Source: Schistosoma mansoni (taxonomy: Eukaryota; Platyhelminthes; Trematoda; Strigeidida; Schistosomatidae). From it: a stretch of DNA of 64,000 nt. The first letter of the stretch is position 1. Every line of letters begins with the position of its first letter. Where the stretch lies: NCBI RefSeq assembly GCF_000237925.1, contig NC_031502.1:37821612-37885611 (forward strand), read 5' to 3'. The translations under genes were made by a program, and so were the position numbers. The notes under the pieces were generated by a model, which worked only from the letters and a program-made list of their open reading frames with translations, searched no databases and was not told the origin of the DNA. Below are positions 20,681 through 32,141 of the stretch, in pieces.

Positions 20681-21460
20681 AGTGTCGGTCGGCCTCTAAA
20701 GAGCCTTTCGCATACTACCTCGAGAGGTCGTCGTACTGAATTGCGAAGTACGAAAATGTGTGCACTATGTTCTAAGGCTGGATGAATAAAAACAATAATT
20801 GGCTCTGGTCTGCTTGAAACAGGTTTAACTGAACGCATCGTGTTTGTAAGCCTGCTCATGTAAGAGTTTAGATCCACATTCACTGAAGAAGACGAAGGAT
20901 CCACAAATTCTCTCGAAAGTCGGATTGTCATCCCATAAGGGAGTTGTGCTGCAGTGTATTCAAGATCAGCTTCCACTGCATCGCAAATATCGAGTATCAA
21001 CAGTGGAAAAGCGTTAGTACACTGTAGTACGTTGTCAGCTGAGATTGAAGCTTTCAACCGTTAGGGAAATTGTTCTACAAATCTCTCTACTTGTGAGTGC
21101 TAGGTGATCGTCCGGAATCGTGTCATTCTTAGTTGTGTAGTGAGACAATAGAAGAGTCCAGACTCTTACTGGCGTCTACGGTCTGCAATGATAGTTGAAG
21201 AGCAACAGAAGTTTACTTTCCATCGTTCGACGCAGGTTAATGTGTCACAATTAGTGTCCTTGATAGGTGCTGTTTCTGACCATCGTTTGAAATGGTCCAC
21301 ACACACTTTAAAATGTAAGAGTGTTCATTCGAGTCTGGTAGGCCTCCTTTCAAATCCATATGGACATGGTCTGAACGAGCACCGGGAGTTGTGAAAGAAC
21401 CTAAGGGACATTTGATATGTCTAATTACCTTAGATTTATGGCAACTTAAACAGGTGCGTG
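20680..21460 (-). mobile_element. Ty3/Gypsy integrase relic
   Basis: Minus-strand translation gives integrase core and C-terminal wording like the 24227-29777 element: a SDHVHMDLKGGLPDSN-like block, HFKRWSETAPIKD, then LKASISADN, YTAAQLPYGMTIRLSREFVD, PSSSSVNVDLNSYMSRLTN and a tail. It has no LTRs, is broken in several places, and is older than the LTR-bounded copies. Confidence 0.7.
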
Positions 21461-21554
21461 CCCACTAACTAAATGATGCACCGACATGATCTGTCACACC
21501 AAACAATAAAGTCTATGTTCCTTGTTGTAACACAAAATATCGTCTATCAAATAT

Positions 21555-22940
21555 TCATTCTATATTTTCAGATATTTTCTCTCCTCCCCCACTTGTATAT
21601 CACATCTTCACCGTGACGGAACACACACCCAAGGTGTTTAGGATCAAGACTCTTTCACCTCTCACCTTTCAACTCATATCATATTTGCCCGAAAACATCG
21701 AGGCCTGGTTCTGCTGTGTAGAAGCTGACTTATATGGGCGCAAAGTGACAGAGCTTCATGCACAAATCCTCGCAGCCGTGATAGCACTTCTACGTGATTT
21801 TAACAAGTAAATCACACCTCATATGTTTATCAATGATATTTCCGAATATTATGACACTAAAAAAACTATCCTTAAGCGTAGCAACTCTCTGTTATAAAAC
21901 TCTTAAGTAATTTCTTCAAACGTTTCGATAGATAAATAATTCCAATCCCTCTGTTTTTCCTGTCACCCATATATTCGCTCCTGTCAATTACTCAGGTGCA
22001 ACCTTGGGCATGCCTTATGCATGTCTTTGCGAGTATGTATATGTCTGTCTCTTTCATGCTTGTAAAGACTTAGTCACATACTGCTCAGTGAGTTGGCTGC
22101 TTCTGCCACTCTAGTTCACATCCACTTCTCTGGTCGACCACCCGCATTATACAACATCTGAAATATATGTTTCGGTTGATATGATAGATCCTCAAAAACC
22201 ACTTAGTGTTCTTCTTACTAATAGTACTTTAATTGTAGAAACTCGGGTTTTACATTTTCCATTCAAAGCGCTCATTATTACCTTCAGTTTGTATTTTGAG
22301 TTGCTAGTTTTTGTCTCGTTCGCCATTCCTTGTTGGCTTAATTTCTCTAGAAACCATCAGTGCCATCGGGACTGAATCCTGTGGAAGTGGAACCATTGTC
22401 GAAGCAGCAGCGAAAACGTATTCAGATGTTGACAGACATGAAAATTACGTCTACCTCTTAATGTAGCACATCCACTTCTACTACTGCAACTGATTCCATC
22501 ACGAAAAATATTGCCAAACTTCATTACGATACTGAATCCAATGTTACTTTGGGCATGTGGTTTCGGCGTTATGGAGGTATATTTAAATTTGATGATAATG
22601 TTGAGAGATTAGGCTTCTACTTCAAAAATTGGGTCAGAATGAGTAGGATACCCCAGTTGGATTCCACCATAAAACTCAAATGAAGGCTTATTTGCTAATA
22701 CTGTCCTTTCGTTAAGTCAATAGTTTTGGGATAACTCCTCATTATTCAACATACGTTATGGATGTTCAAATCTGGTTTCCAACGAAGGAGCCGACCCCCT
22801 AACGCAGTTGGATATCACTGACCAAGAATACGAACGTTTACAGCCAAAGTCGTTCACTAAAGATCAGTTTAAAGCTCTCATCCTCATTCGCGATCTACAA
22901 TTACATAAGTTTAGTGGCATCAGAAAGTGGCCACTGGGTT
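21555..22940 (+). mobile_element. Two Gypsy gag-like relics
   Basis: At 21615-21810 a frame begins MTEHTPKVFRIKTLSPLTFQ and has the WFCCVEADL pattern, like the gag start of the Boudicca-type element (VWFAALESQF). At about 22490-22935 a different gag type appears: YDTESNVTLGMWFRRYGGIF, NVERLGFYF, then a QFKALILIRDLQLHKFSG-like block. They seem to come from two Gypsy lineages. Both are broken fossils without LTRs. Confidence 0.5.
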
Positions 22941-24226
22941 GATTGGACCAGGATCTTAAACGAACTATGCTTTATTGCAAATAAATAACAACGCGTATTT
23001 GTTCTCTCGCATTGCTGATTTTCGTTCCGCTCACCGGTTCAATGTGATGCGATATCTGTCGAACATAAGTCCCTCAAGTACATTCGTATCCCACTTTATA
23101 TATCTACGTCGTTATCGACGGAATACTTTATTAGAATATACACGAAGGTATCAGGATAGGTATGTCTTCGGCTTTTTCATAGGATAGGACTTGATTCAAA
23201 TAGCAGGCCATGGAGAGAACGACCGGGATGTACCATCACCATATGTTCCGTTAGCAAACGCTAGCTTGTAAACCACGCCATGGTAACTTGTGTGTGTACT
23301 TTTGAGTGGACCTTTCCTTATCCTGCTCTGAAGTGATTCCCTACAAGATCGCGTTTATTGCTGAGATAAATTAGTCATCTACTAATATACAACGAATCGT
23401 GGAAGATTACACGATGATCATATTCCACCTGTCATTCAGCACCATGGAGGTTAAAAAGTGCCTACTTCAGGCGAGAAAATATGAGTATTTCTATCTCAAT
23501 TCACAAGTATAAATGTGCCTTACAAAACGGTCATTTTAAGACTTTAACATTTATATGCTCACTAGCATACAGAGTTTAATATAGGAGAGCTTTCCAACGC
23601 TCAACAATACTTAGTGACCTCTTTAATCAGTAACACAGTTGATTATGAATGACTACTCGTAATCTTACTTCCAAAGGTTCACTCAGCTGCCCTATCTCCA
23701 ATGGGGAATCAGGACATAATGATGACAAATTGTTTTTTCCAACTGTTATTTTGTCACTCTGGCTCGAAAAACTTACCGTATTATCCTGATAGACCAGGGT
23801 TAAGCAGACCAACTACTTTAATTATTTTACAGAAATTATTTGCTTCGTGATAATCCCGTTCTATTATCTGAGTTTGTACATATTCATACAGTACATTCTG
23901 TATATCCCATGAGATTCACGATACTCCATTTTTACCATCTACATCCTTGTTACAATTAGTTTAAAAGCTAGATACATGATTTTGAGCAATGTATTCTGTT
24001 CACTAATCACACTAGACACTTCAGTTCAGCCTAACTTTAATCTAGACAGATGTTCAGTCTCTAGTAGTGTCACAAAAACGACACCGCACCACATTCAAAA
24101 TATTCTATCGTGCTAAACATATCTCTTATTCGAAAGTGTTATAGCCAGCTGTCGTATAGTTTGTCAAACTGGTCATGATCAAGAAATGCCATGATGATAA
24201 GTTCGTCATACAATATTGATTTCACT
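22941..24226. other. No gene seen
   Basis: No supported coding region, RNA gene or clear repeat was found between the gag relics and the LTR of the next Gypsy element. Confidence 0.45.
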
Positions 24227-24583
24227 TGTAGTGGATGTCGAGTCGTGGACGGACTATGATCACCACTACTATTTGATTACGTGTCCAAAAACGACTTGGT
24301 TCCCTTGATAGCCCGTAAATCAGAAGGCTTTACTAGTCCAGATCAAGTATATTTATTGGCGATCTCGTGGTATCGAAATAATACCAAGACGTGCCAAAGA
24401 GTACAAGCGAATAAGCAGTGCGTGAGCAAGCTCGAACCAAACAAGGCGGAGAGCGGAACAAGGAGTGAAACTGATACAGTTAAACAAATACAGTAAAACA
24501 ATCTCTGGTACAATTGGTTACAATAATAATAATTGTTTCCGTTATTCCAATCGTGTTCTTATCGAGACCGGCCGGTCACTACA
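24227..24583 (-). repeat. 3' LTR of the minus-strand Gypsy element, 357 bp
   Basis: Matches 29421-29777 except for three bases. Outer flank CACT. Confidence 0.92.
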
Positions 24584-24597
24584 GGAGCCCCCCGCTA
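24584..24597 (-). promoter_or_regulatory. Putative polypurine tract
   Basis: In element sense AGCGGGGGGCTCC lies directly before the 3' LTR. Confidence 0.5.
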
Positions 24598-25151
24598 GAA
24601 AGGGTTTACACTTTCGATACGTAGCGGTTTCGTTCGTGGGACTGATCGCGAAACGTGCAATTGTAGGACGAAGGCGTTGGCAGAACAGGAAGTGATCGTT
24701 GATCCTCGAGTTGCCACCAAAAGTCTTTGACGTAGAACGGTACCAGAAGGAACGTACTGTATTAATTGCTTGGATTAGCATGCTACACCAGAGTGGTTTG
24801 TATCCAGAATCTGAAGGTTGCGTTCGTAGAGGTCCGGACCAGAAACGCTGCAGACGTAGGACGAAACCAGATTGAGCCAAGGAACCAGATGCGACCAGGA
24901 TAACCATGTTCGGGACCAAATGTATATCATACGTATTTGGAGTCAGAGAGATCGACTGAGTGCGTTGACTATAGCGTGGGTGATCAGGCCAGCTTTCGCC
25001 AAGATTGACTAAAGTCGACGATACCAGAACAGCGATGGTCAGAGGCGTAGGCTCGGGGTAAACAAAAAAACATGAAAGAAAAAGAGAAAAGTGTAGCTTT
25101 CGTGTAGTATAGGGGTAGATTCCTATACTGTATCCGTAGTTGGTTATGAGG

Positions 25152-25541
25152 TTAGTCGAGAAAGCGTACGGGTAAGCGTACTCGGCGACCAGAACGTGAG
25201 ACGGTAGTCTCGTTCGAACCTCGTGAGCCTGCAATCTCATCCGCAGTCAAGGGCGGTGTGGTCTGCCGGTCTGGACGTGAGACGGAAGTCTCGTCCGTAG
25301 ACGGGGCAGATGACACGTGCTGTTGACTGGGACGTGAGAATGTGGTCTCAGGTGCATCTAGCGTGGGATCCGAAGTAGATGTAGAGATCCCGCTAGAAGC
25401 TCTGATGGGTCTAACATTGGGTCTCGGCTTATCAGGTATAGCACTGTCATCGACGTGTGCTGGCTTGAGACGATCAGGGCTGACTGTTTCGATGCGGCCA
25501 CGTCGATCAACCTTGAAGGTCTTTTCGTGACGGGAAATCAC
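25152..25541 (-). CDS. C-terminal Pol tail of the Gypsy element
   Basis: Continues the integrase C-terminal region (VISRHEKTFKVDRRGRIETV, SPDRLKPAHVD) into a Ser/Thr/Pro-rich tail with repeated ETTVSR- and ETSVSR-like units. It ends in RRVRLPVRFLD, a wording typical of the last residues of Gypsy Pol. Confidence 0.7.
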   Translation of the reverse strand: MISRHEKTFKVDRRGRIETVSPDRLKPAHVDDSAIPDKPRPNVRPIRASSGISTSTSDPTLDAPETTFSRPSQQHVSSAPSTDETSVSRPDRQTTPPLTADEIAGSRGSNETTVSRSGRRVRLPVRFLD

Positions 25542-25640
25542 GTGAAAAGGTCCTTCGTAAGGCTGTTGTAGAGGTTTGCGTACCGAATCTACTCGTATGA
25601 AAACATGTGAACAGGTAGATAACTCTCGAGGGAGAGCGAC

Positions 25641-28600
25641 CTATCGATGTTGTATACGAGTTGACACCGGAGTCAGTGTTCGCATGAATGCAGACAGTCG
25701 TTGGACGTAGTCTGATTCGCCGAACTTAGTGCTGCTCCGTGGTGTGAAAAATTCCCCAGGCAGACGCAATGTCGTGCCGTAAACAAGTTCAGCGGCGGAA
25801 CATTGAATATCTGCCTTTAGACTCGTTCTGATTCCCAGGAGGACGAGCGGAAGGGTTTCGTACCAATTGTTGTTTTCGTATGCTCGAAGAGCACTTTTAA
25901 GTTGACGATGAAACCGTTCAACTAAACCGTTTGATGCTGGATGGTAGGCGGTAGTGCGTATGCGTTCCGTACCAAGCAGCCGTGTTAGTGAGGAGAATAA
26001 TGCGGACTCAAATTGTTGTCCTCGGTCAGTCGTGACAGTCGAGGGACAACCGTACAGAGCTATCCATCGTTCTACGAAGCGGTGAGCGACTGTCTCCGCC
26101 GTAATAGACGTGATGGGAATAGCTTCGGGCCATCTTGTGAAACGATCAATGCATGTGAGTATGTGATCATACCCGTGCGATGGTGGTAATGGTCCTACAA
26201 TGTCTATGTGAACGTGATCGAAGCGAGCATCAGGCGTAGCGAAAGTGCCAATGGGGGTAGCTACGTGCCTGTGCACTTTTGATCGTTGACATTGTAAACA
26301 TTGTTTTACCCACATACGGACATCTTTATTCATTGACGGCCAGACGTATCGTGCAGCTATGAGGCGTAGGGTGGCTGCGATACCAGGATGAGATAGACCA
26401 TGAAGGGCATCAAAGACGAGACGGCGATAAGCGGAGGGTACGATGGGTCGAGGGAGGCCCGTAGAAGTATCGCATAGGATAGTACCTGAGCTAGTAGCTA
26501 GGGGTACTTCCCGGCACTGAAGGGACGTAGACTGTTGTGCTTCCGTGCATGAAGTATCGTTTGCTTGGGCGGCGGCTATAGCAGGTAGGTCAAGCATTGG
26601 CAAAGTAACTGCATTAAGTTGGATACGTGATAAAGCATCAGCAACACAGTTCGACTCGCCTTTGACGTGACGAAGGTCTGTCGTGAACTGGGAGATATAG
26701 TTCAAATGTCTGCACTCTCGTGGTGAGTAGCGGTCAGACTTGGTATGCAGAGCATACGTTAAGGGCTTATGGTCGGTGAATAAGATGAACTTACGACCTT
26801 CTACAGCGTGCCGGAAATGTTTGATGGCGCAGCAGGCTGCTAGCAGTTCGCGACCAAAAGCGCTATATCTCGTCTCCGTGGGAGTGAGGCGTCGTGAGAA
26901 AAATTCGAGGGGCTGCCAACTACCGGAGATATTCTGTTGCATAACGGCTCCTATGGCGAAATCCGATGCATCAACCGCTATACTAAGCGTGGCTGATGGG
27001 TCAGGATGCACGAGAAGTGTGGCTTGAGCTAGGGCCGTTTTGAAATCTGATAATGCAGTACGTGCGGCGTCGTTCCATTCCAGTTTGCGTGGATTACCGC
27101 GAAGTAAATCGGTTAACGGTCGTAACTGTTCTGCCGCGTGCGAAATGAAGCGTCGGTAGAAGTTGACCAAACCGAGAAATGCCTTCAGTTCCTTGAGTGT
27201 GGACGGTACAGTGTACTCCATTATAGTACGTACTTTATCCTCACAAGGTAGAATACCCTCATGCTTAATAACATGACCTAAGAATTTTATTTCCTTCTTC
27301 CCGAGTTCACACTTGTCGGGGTTGACTATTATTCCATTATCCGAAAGGCGCTGGAATAGTAGCGTCAGGTGTTGATAATGTTCATCTACGTTTGATGATG
27401 CGATTAGCAGGTCATCAATATAGACGTGAACAAAATCTAGGTCTCGTACAATGCTATCGATAAACCTTTGGAAAGTTTGAGCAGCATTCCGTAATCCAAA
27501 TGGCATTCGTAGGAACTCAAATAAACCGAAAGGAGTCGTGATAGCAGTTTTCTCTATATCTTCAAGAGCGACTGTTATAGTGAACATCGTTAATTTCACT
27601 GTTTGGAGACATAACCTTTTATTCCATAAAATGTGCATTTTAACCACATCAGAAGTGGGATAGCTATCGAAACGTGTAGCTGTGTTTAACGCTCGGTAGT
27701 CTCCGCATGGTCTCCAACTAACCCCATCCTTTTTTCGAACCATGTGGAGAGGTGAGGCCCAAGGACTGTGAGAAGGACGAATAATACCAGTAGCTAGTAA
27801 ATTGTCAAACTCACGTTTAGCGAAAGCTAATTTGTCCGGTGCCAGTCGGCGAGGTCTTGCCGTGACTGGTGGTCCGTGGGTGACTATGTGGTGTACCACA
27901 CGATTGGTCACCGATGGAGTCTCCTCGAGAGGTTTAGTTAATTTGGGGAATTTCTGAAATAAAACGTGGAATAAATCGTCACGCGAATGAAATACACCTG
28001 TGATTCGGTACGCGTTTGTGTGGGCTTTAGAGCCCATAAAGTTGCTGTTCGACGAAGTATCAATTAGCTGCAGCCTACGTGAATCGACTAGCAATTCATA
28101 GTGCTGTAGGAAATCGATACCGAGTATAGCTGTGGGAACATCGGCAATGATGAACGTCCACAGATACTGTCGTCGGTTGCTCAGGTTGACCGTAAGTTGT
28201 CGTGTACCATAGGTGGGAATGACTGAGCCATTCGCAGCGCGTAGTCGAAGCATAGTGGCTTGAGACTTACTGTTACCGATAGGTACGACAGAAACTTGGG
28301 CACCCGTATCCACAAGGTACCTAGCGTTGGTGCGATAATCGTGCACGTAAAATAAACGGCCAACCTGAGGTGAAGTGCCGGCGAGTACGGCCGCATTTAC
28401 TCGCTGGCTGAGGAGTTTCCCGCCTTGTATGAGCAGGGAGCTCGACAATGACGGGCACCGGCTCCGAAAACACGGTGAAACCAGCACCAACCTGGACTCG
28501 CTTCCGAAACCGCCTTCTGGCGTGGCTTGGAAGATGCCCGCTTGGGGCGAGTCGTGACCTGGGTCGGGGGGCGTAGGGGGCTGGCACATTTGCGCAGTCT

Positions 28601-28697
28601 CGGAAACTGAGACGAGTATGGATACATCTGTCCCTATCCCCATGAGCCGGAGGTCGTCTAGCATCGAGATCAACGTTAGAACGGGAAGTACTAGCAA
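25641..28697 (-). CDS. Pol of the Gypsy element: protease, RT, RNase H, integrase
   Basis: A long frame of about 1018 codons. The retropepsin active site is YLVDTGAQVSVVPI near residue 127-140, with ILGIDFLQHYELLVDSRRL after it. RT follows with KDGVSWRPCGDYRALN, FGLRNAAQTFQRFID and the catalytic YIDDLLIASS. RNase H shows SIAVDASDFAIGAVMQ and TDHKPLTYAL. Integrase shows HPGIAATLRLIAARYVWPSM, CLQCQRSK, HIDIVGPLP, TTDRGQQFESALF and YHPASNGLVERFHR. All functions of an LTR-retrotransposon polyprotein are recognisable. The first stretch overlaps gag in another frame; a frameshift between gag and pol is common in Ty3/Gypsy elements and is inferred here. Confidence 0.88.
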   Translation of the reverse strand: MLVLPVLTLISMLDDLRLMGIGTDVSILVSVSETAQMCQPPTPPDPGHDSPQAGIFQATPEGGFGSESRLVLVSPCFRSRCPSLSSSLLIQGGKLLSQRVNAAVLAGTSPQVGRLFYVHDYRTNARYLVDTGAQVSVVPIGNSKSQATMLRLRAANGSVIPTYGTRQLTVNLSNRRQYLWTFIIADVPTAILGIDFLQHYELLVDSRRLQLIDTSSNSNFMGSKAHTNAYRITGVFHSRDDLFHVLFQKFPKLTKPLEETPSVTNRVVHHIVTHGPPVTARPRRLAPDKLAFAKREFDNLLATGIIRPSHSPWASPLHMVRKKDGVSWRPCGDYRALNTATRFDSYPTSDVVKMHILWNKRLCLQTVKLTMFTITVALEDIEKTAITTPFGLFEFLRMPFGLRNAAQTFQRFIDSIVRDLDFVHVYIDDLLIASSNVDEHYQHLTLLFQRLSDNGIIVNPDKCELGKKEIKFLGHVIKHEGILPCEDKVRTIMEYTVPSTLKELKAFLGLVNFYRRFISHAAEQLRPLTDLLRGNPRKLEWNDAARTALSDFKTALAQATLLVHPDPSATLSIAVDASDFAIGAVMQQNISGSWQPLEFFSRRLTPTETRYSAFGRELLAACCAIKHFRHAVEGRKFILFTDHKPLTYALHTKSDRYSPRECRHLNYISQFTTDLRHVKGESNCVADALSRIQLNAVTLPMLDLPAIAAAQANDTSCTEAQQSTSLQCREVPLATSSGTILCDTSTGLPRPIVPSAYRRLVFDALHGLSHPGIAATLRLIAARYVWPSMNKDVRMWVKQCLQCQRSKVHRHVATPIGTFATPDARFDHVHIDIVGPLPPSHGYDHILTCIDRFTRWPEAIPITSITAETVAHRFVERWIALYGCPSTVTTDRGQQFESALFSSLTRLLGTERIRTTAYHPASNGLVERFHRQLKSALRAYENNNWYETLPLVLLGIRTSLKADIQCSAAELVYGTTLRLPGEFFTPRSSTKFGESDYVQRLSAFMRTLTPVSTRIQHR

Positions 28698-29244
28698 CCA
28701 AATAGTCGTCTTTGGTGTTAACTCGTGCTAGAATCTTATCTGCTATGAGGGCCACCTTGTTGAGCGGGGTGTCCTCGAGCAGAGCCGTAAGGGTTGGCTG
28801 GATACTGACTGGTAAGGCTTCGAGCCACAACTCTTTGACTATCTCAGAGTCAGCTGTCATGTTTCCTGCAAAGGATTGCAGGCGCGTGAGGTGGTGGCTC
28901 GGCTTAGCATCACCCATAGGGTGACGTGCTAATAGTGTCCTCAATCGTTCCTCTCTTGATGGGAGGAAATGTCGAAGGATGGCATCCTTAAGACGGTCAT
29001 AAACGTTTGGAACGTTCGGATTGAGGACAACCTCACGGACAGCGGTTAGGTGATCCACGGGCAATGATTCCAAAGCGTAGGCGTACTTCTGCCTTTGATT
29101 GGTTATGCGGCGGATCTCAAATTGAGATTCCAGTGCCGCGAACCAGACTTCTGGATCATGAGGGATGAAAGGAACCGGTCGAAAACTGATAACCTGTATC
29201 TCAGAGTCTACCATATTTATGTTATTCTTATCGTTATCTACCAT
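28321..29244 (-). CDS. Gag of the Gypsy element
   Basis: Begins MVDNDKNNINMVDSEIQVIS, then FIPHDPEVWFAALESQFEIR, RQKYAYALESLPVDHLTAVR and SREERLRTLLARHPMGDAKP. This is the gag type shared by CsRn1/Boudicca-like elements of flatworms. It forms the particle that packages the element RNA. Proline- and arginine-rich sequence follows before the zinc-motif region. Similar gag starts occur as fossils at 270-480 and 21615-21810. Confidence 0.82.
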   Translation of the reverse strand: MVDNDKNNINMVDSEIQVISFRPVPFIPHDPEVWFAALESQFEIRRITNQRQKYAYALESLPVDHLTAVREVVLNPNVPNVYDRLKDAILRHFLPSREERLRTLLARHPMGDAKPSHHLTRLQSFAGNMTADSEIVKELWLEALPVSIQPTLTALLEDTPLNKVALIADKILARVNTKDDYLVASTSRSNVDLDARRPPAHGDRDRCIHTRLSFRDCANVPAPYAPRPRSRLAPSGHLPSHARRRFRKRVQVGAGFTVFSEPVPVIVELPAHTRRETPQPASKCGRTRRHFTSGWPFILRARLSHQR

Positions 29245-29397
29245 ATTAAGTTGCCAAAATATTATATATTGAAAAATATCAATACGAATATATGCAACAG
29301 ATGTGGATAGATAAATAGACTCACCGGATTGATCTGGTTTGGAGAATTGGCCAAGTTTGACTTGTGCTCGATGGATTGGGTTACCAGCTGTATTGCG

Positions 29398-29418
29398 TGT
29401 TCCAAATACGGCTCACCA
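29398..29418 (-). promoter_or_regulatory. Putative primer-binding site
   Basis: In element sense TGGTGAGCCGTATTTGGA lies two bases inside the 5' LTR. The tRNA was not identified. Confidence 0.5.
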
Positions 29419-29420
29419 GT

Positions 29421-29777
29421 TGTAGTGAGTGTCGAGTCGTGGACGGACTATGATCACCACTACTATTTGATTACGTGTCCAAAAACGACTTGGTTCCCTT
29501 GATAGCCCGTAAATCAGAAGGCTTTACTAGTCCAGATCAAGTATATTTATTGGCGATCTCGTGGTATCGAAATAATACCAAGACGTGCCAAAGAGTACAA
29601 GCGAATAAGCAGTGCGTGAGCAAGCTCGAACCAAACAAGGCGGAGAGCGGAACAAGGAGTGAAACTGATACAGTTAAACAAATACAGTAAAACAATCTCT
29701 GGTACAATTGGTTACAATAATAATAATTGTTTCCGTTATTCCAATCGTGTTCTTATCGAGACTGGCCGGTCACTACA
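29421..29777 (-). repeat. 5' LTR of the minus-strand Gypsy element, 357 bp
   Basis: Matches 24227-24583 except for three bases. Outer flank CACT (29778-29781). Confidence 0.92.
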
Positions 29778-29781
29778 CACT

Positions 29782-31920
29782 AATGATAACGATGACTGTT
29801 AATGAGATATAGAACTAGTTTACTTCGCATACAATTTACAGGCTGATCACGTTAATACAACGTGGATATAAAAGTCAAATATGAGTATTTTAGGGACGCA
29901 TATTTCATGAACGCGAATATTAACGGGGCTGATAAACCATAAGAGACTCATCAGATATTTAAATCTCTGGAGCTTGAAAATGTTAAAGGGATTCAGTTTT
30001 TACAAGCATGTAAAAAATTAAAGTAAGTAGATGGAAGCAAACGTACTACCATGTAAATATATATTAAATAAGTTAGATACACAAGCGTACAGAAATAACA
30101 AATGAAATCAAGATATACTGCTAGTTAAGAAACTAGAATAAGCTCACACAGAATTACAGTAGAGAAGCCTTTCCATATTGATTTACCTAATGGGGAGTCT
30201 TTCGCTGTAGTCCTGTAAGTACAAAATGAACCTACCAAACGTCTTCGCTGCTATGGTTCCGAAATTACGGTTATTAGACCATGTTTGCAGAAATCACGAT
30301 ATTTAACAATCTTATCTCTGTTTTTTTCACTCCACATTCAGAATTATTGGTATTCGTGTGAAATTATGATTTAGGCCCTGAATCCTAACATCATCGTGAT
30401 ATATCCTTGTTTGAAGAGAGGGAAAATTGAGTAAGTCGTTGGTGAACGATACATATGGAATTTGATAAAAAGATAAGTTTGACGATTGAGTGTATTTAAC
30501 GTAAAAGATCGCAGATCTGTTCAAAACTTAATATGATGTATGAAAATGGATTAATACATGGAGACTGGAAAAAAACGTTGAGCATTTGTGACTATAAAAT
30601 TGAAATAATAAATAAAACGTGTACTAATGTACAAAGTGTTTGTCCTTATATTAACAGTATATTTCTCTACGAACATGCTCTCTGGTACTCAGTTTAAATG
30701 ATAAACTGACCTGAAAATACAAATAAGTAGCTATTGTCTCTCAATATATTTTCCAGATAATCCTGTAGCCAAAAAGGTAATCATATACTGATATCAACTA
30801 CTTCAGTTTCCGACAGAGTAGTCAGTGATTTTCCTTATCGGATATACTAGAAAATTCCCAGTGTATCTTACATAGGACATTCACATTTCACTGATTGGGT
30901 TCACTAACATCAAGCTGTCACCCAGTTAGTGAACACACGTCTGTCAGGCAGATATCTGTCCTATAAACAGTAATCAATAAGGTTATTACACTGTTTTGAT
31001 AATCCTTTTTTTTACACACTTTCAACTTCAACGACCAAGGAAGCATGTTGAAGTCCACGACCACATAACATGAACTAGTGTACTACTCGAAAAGTTGACA
31101 TCTTGGGTTCATTCTCAATTTTTGTCAACTTCTGGAAAATGTTCCAACCAGTACTAAAGATTCTGGCATCTATTCCAAAGCAAGGCACCTGATAACTTGA
31201 TTTTTTTTTCCAACAAAATCACAGTGTAACAATAACCTACCTCATTAATAGAAACCACTGCAATTATATCACATACGTAGTGACTAACGAACCAACGCTA
31301 GAAAAGGCACCAGTTCTCTCTTCGCAAAGTCAACAGAATTCTGTCAAGAGTGCCTTTGTTAGCAGTTTGAAGTTACACTGTGAGGACAAGGTACCAACTC
31401 AAGCAGCTGTTTAACTCAATAGGGCTCGTAAACAGATTCGCAATTACAATGGATCTAGTCGAGCTTATTTTAATCTTACTTTGGTTGGCCTATAAACTTT
31501 ATAAGTGATAGTGCCTGGAGTTGAATAGTGTAACAAGTTAACTTCTTAGGACTACTTACGACTGACTTCTAAAAACAATCTTTTACTGCAAGAGAAATAT
31601 TATCAACATTGACAGATTAAAAGCGACCTACTTGCACCTGGTGTAGCGGTCTTTTGTCAAAGTGCACTCCGCTTGCCTTACACTGAATAGCCAGGCGTGA
31701 TTGTAAGTGTCCATCAAAGTAATGACAACCTTTTTCACCGACCAATACTAGGTTAAAGTTATAACTTAACGTCGACATTTTGACCCGTATTTTCTTTTAT
31801 GTGATCATTATATTATTGCGAAAAGTTGCTTGCAGTAACTTTTGTAACTGATTTTTCCTAACTTTCAATCCAACGTGCACTCTAAATCTACACAGTAGAC
31901 GATAACATCATTACAGTACT
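29782..31920. other. Intergenic, no gene seen
   Basis: AT-rich sequence without a supported exon, RNA gene or recognised repeat. Confidence 0.45.
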
Positions 31921-32141
31921 GAAATCCATTACCAGATCGATTGCGCAAGCCATACAAAGTTTTATATTTATCTCACGTCAACTAAATTTAAATGCTGGCT
32001 TTAGACTATCGAACGTATTCAAAAAAATGTTTAAAAAAAGCGTGAATAATGATGAAAATCCTTTGTATGTAATCAACCTAGTCATCCTAGCTGTGCTATT
32101 TCATTAGAATCGATGTATTCTTTCCTGCCTAAGACTAACCT
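31921..32141 (+). repeat. Left arm of a 221-bp inverted repeat
   Basis: Begins GAAATCCATTACCAGATCG and ends TAAGACTAACCT. It is the reverse complement of 33166-33386, with no mismatch seen and the same length. Confidence 0.85.

Larger units (their letters stand above)
24227..29777 (-). mobile_element. Nearly whole Ty3/Gypsy element, Boudicca/CsRn1-like
   Basis: Direct repeats of 357 bp (24227-24583 and 29421-29777) bound a minus-strand element of 5551 bp. In element sense they start TGTAGTGACC and end CACTACA. I count three differences between them. CACT flanks both outer sides (24223-24226 and 29778-29781), the target duplication. The interior carries gag (29244-28321) and pol (28697-25641) in different, overlapping frames. 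A CX2HX9CX3C motif (CWFHRVFGAGARHCRAPC) lies in the overlap region. The CHCC-type motif is, from memory, a mark of the Boudicca/CsRn1/Kabuki group. A TGG-initial primer site lies just inside the right LTR, and a G-rich tract just inside the left one. It looks close to whole with one to a few breaks. LTR identity of about 99% points to a young insertion. Confidence 0.9.
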
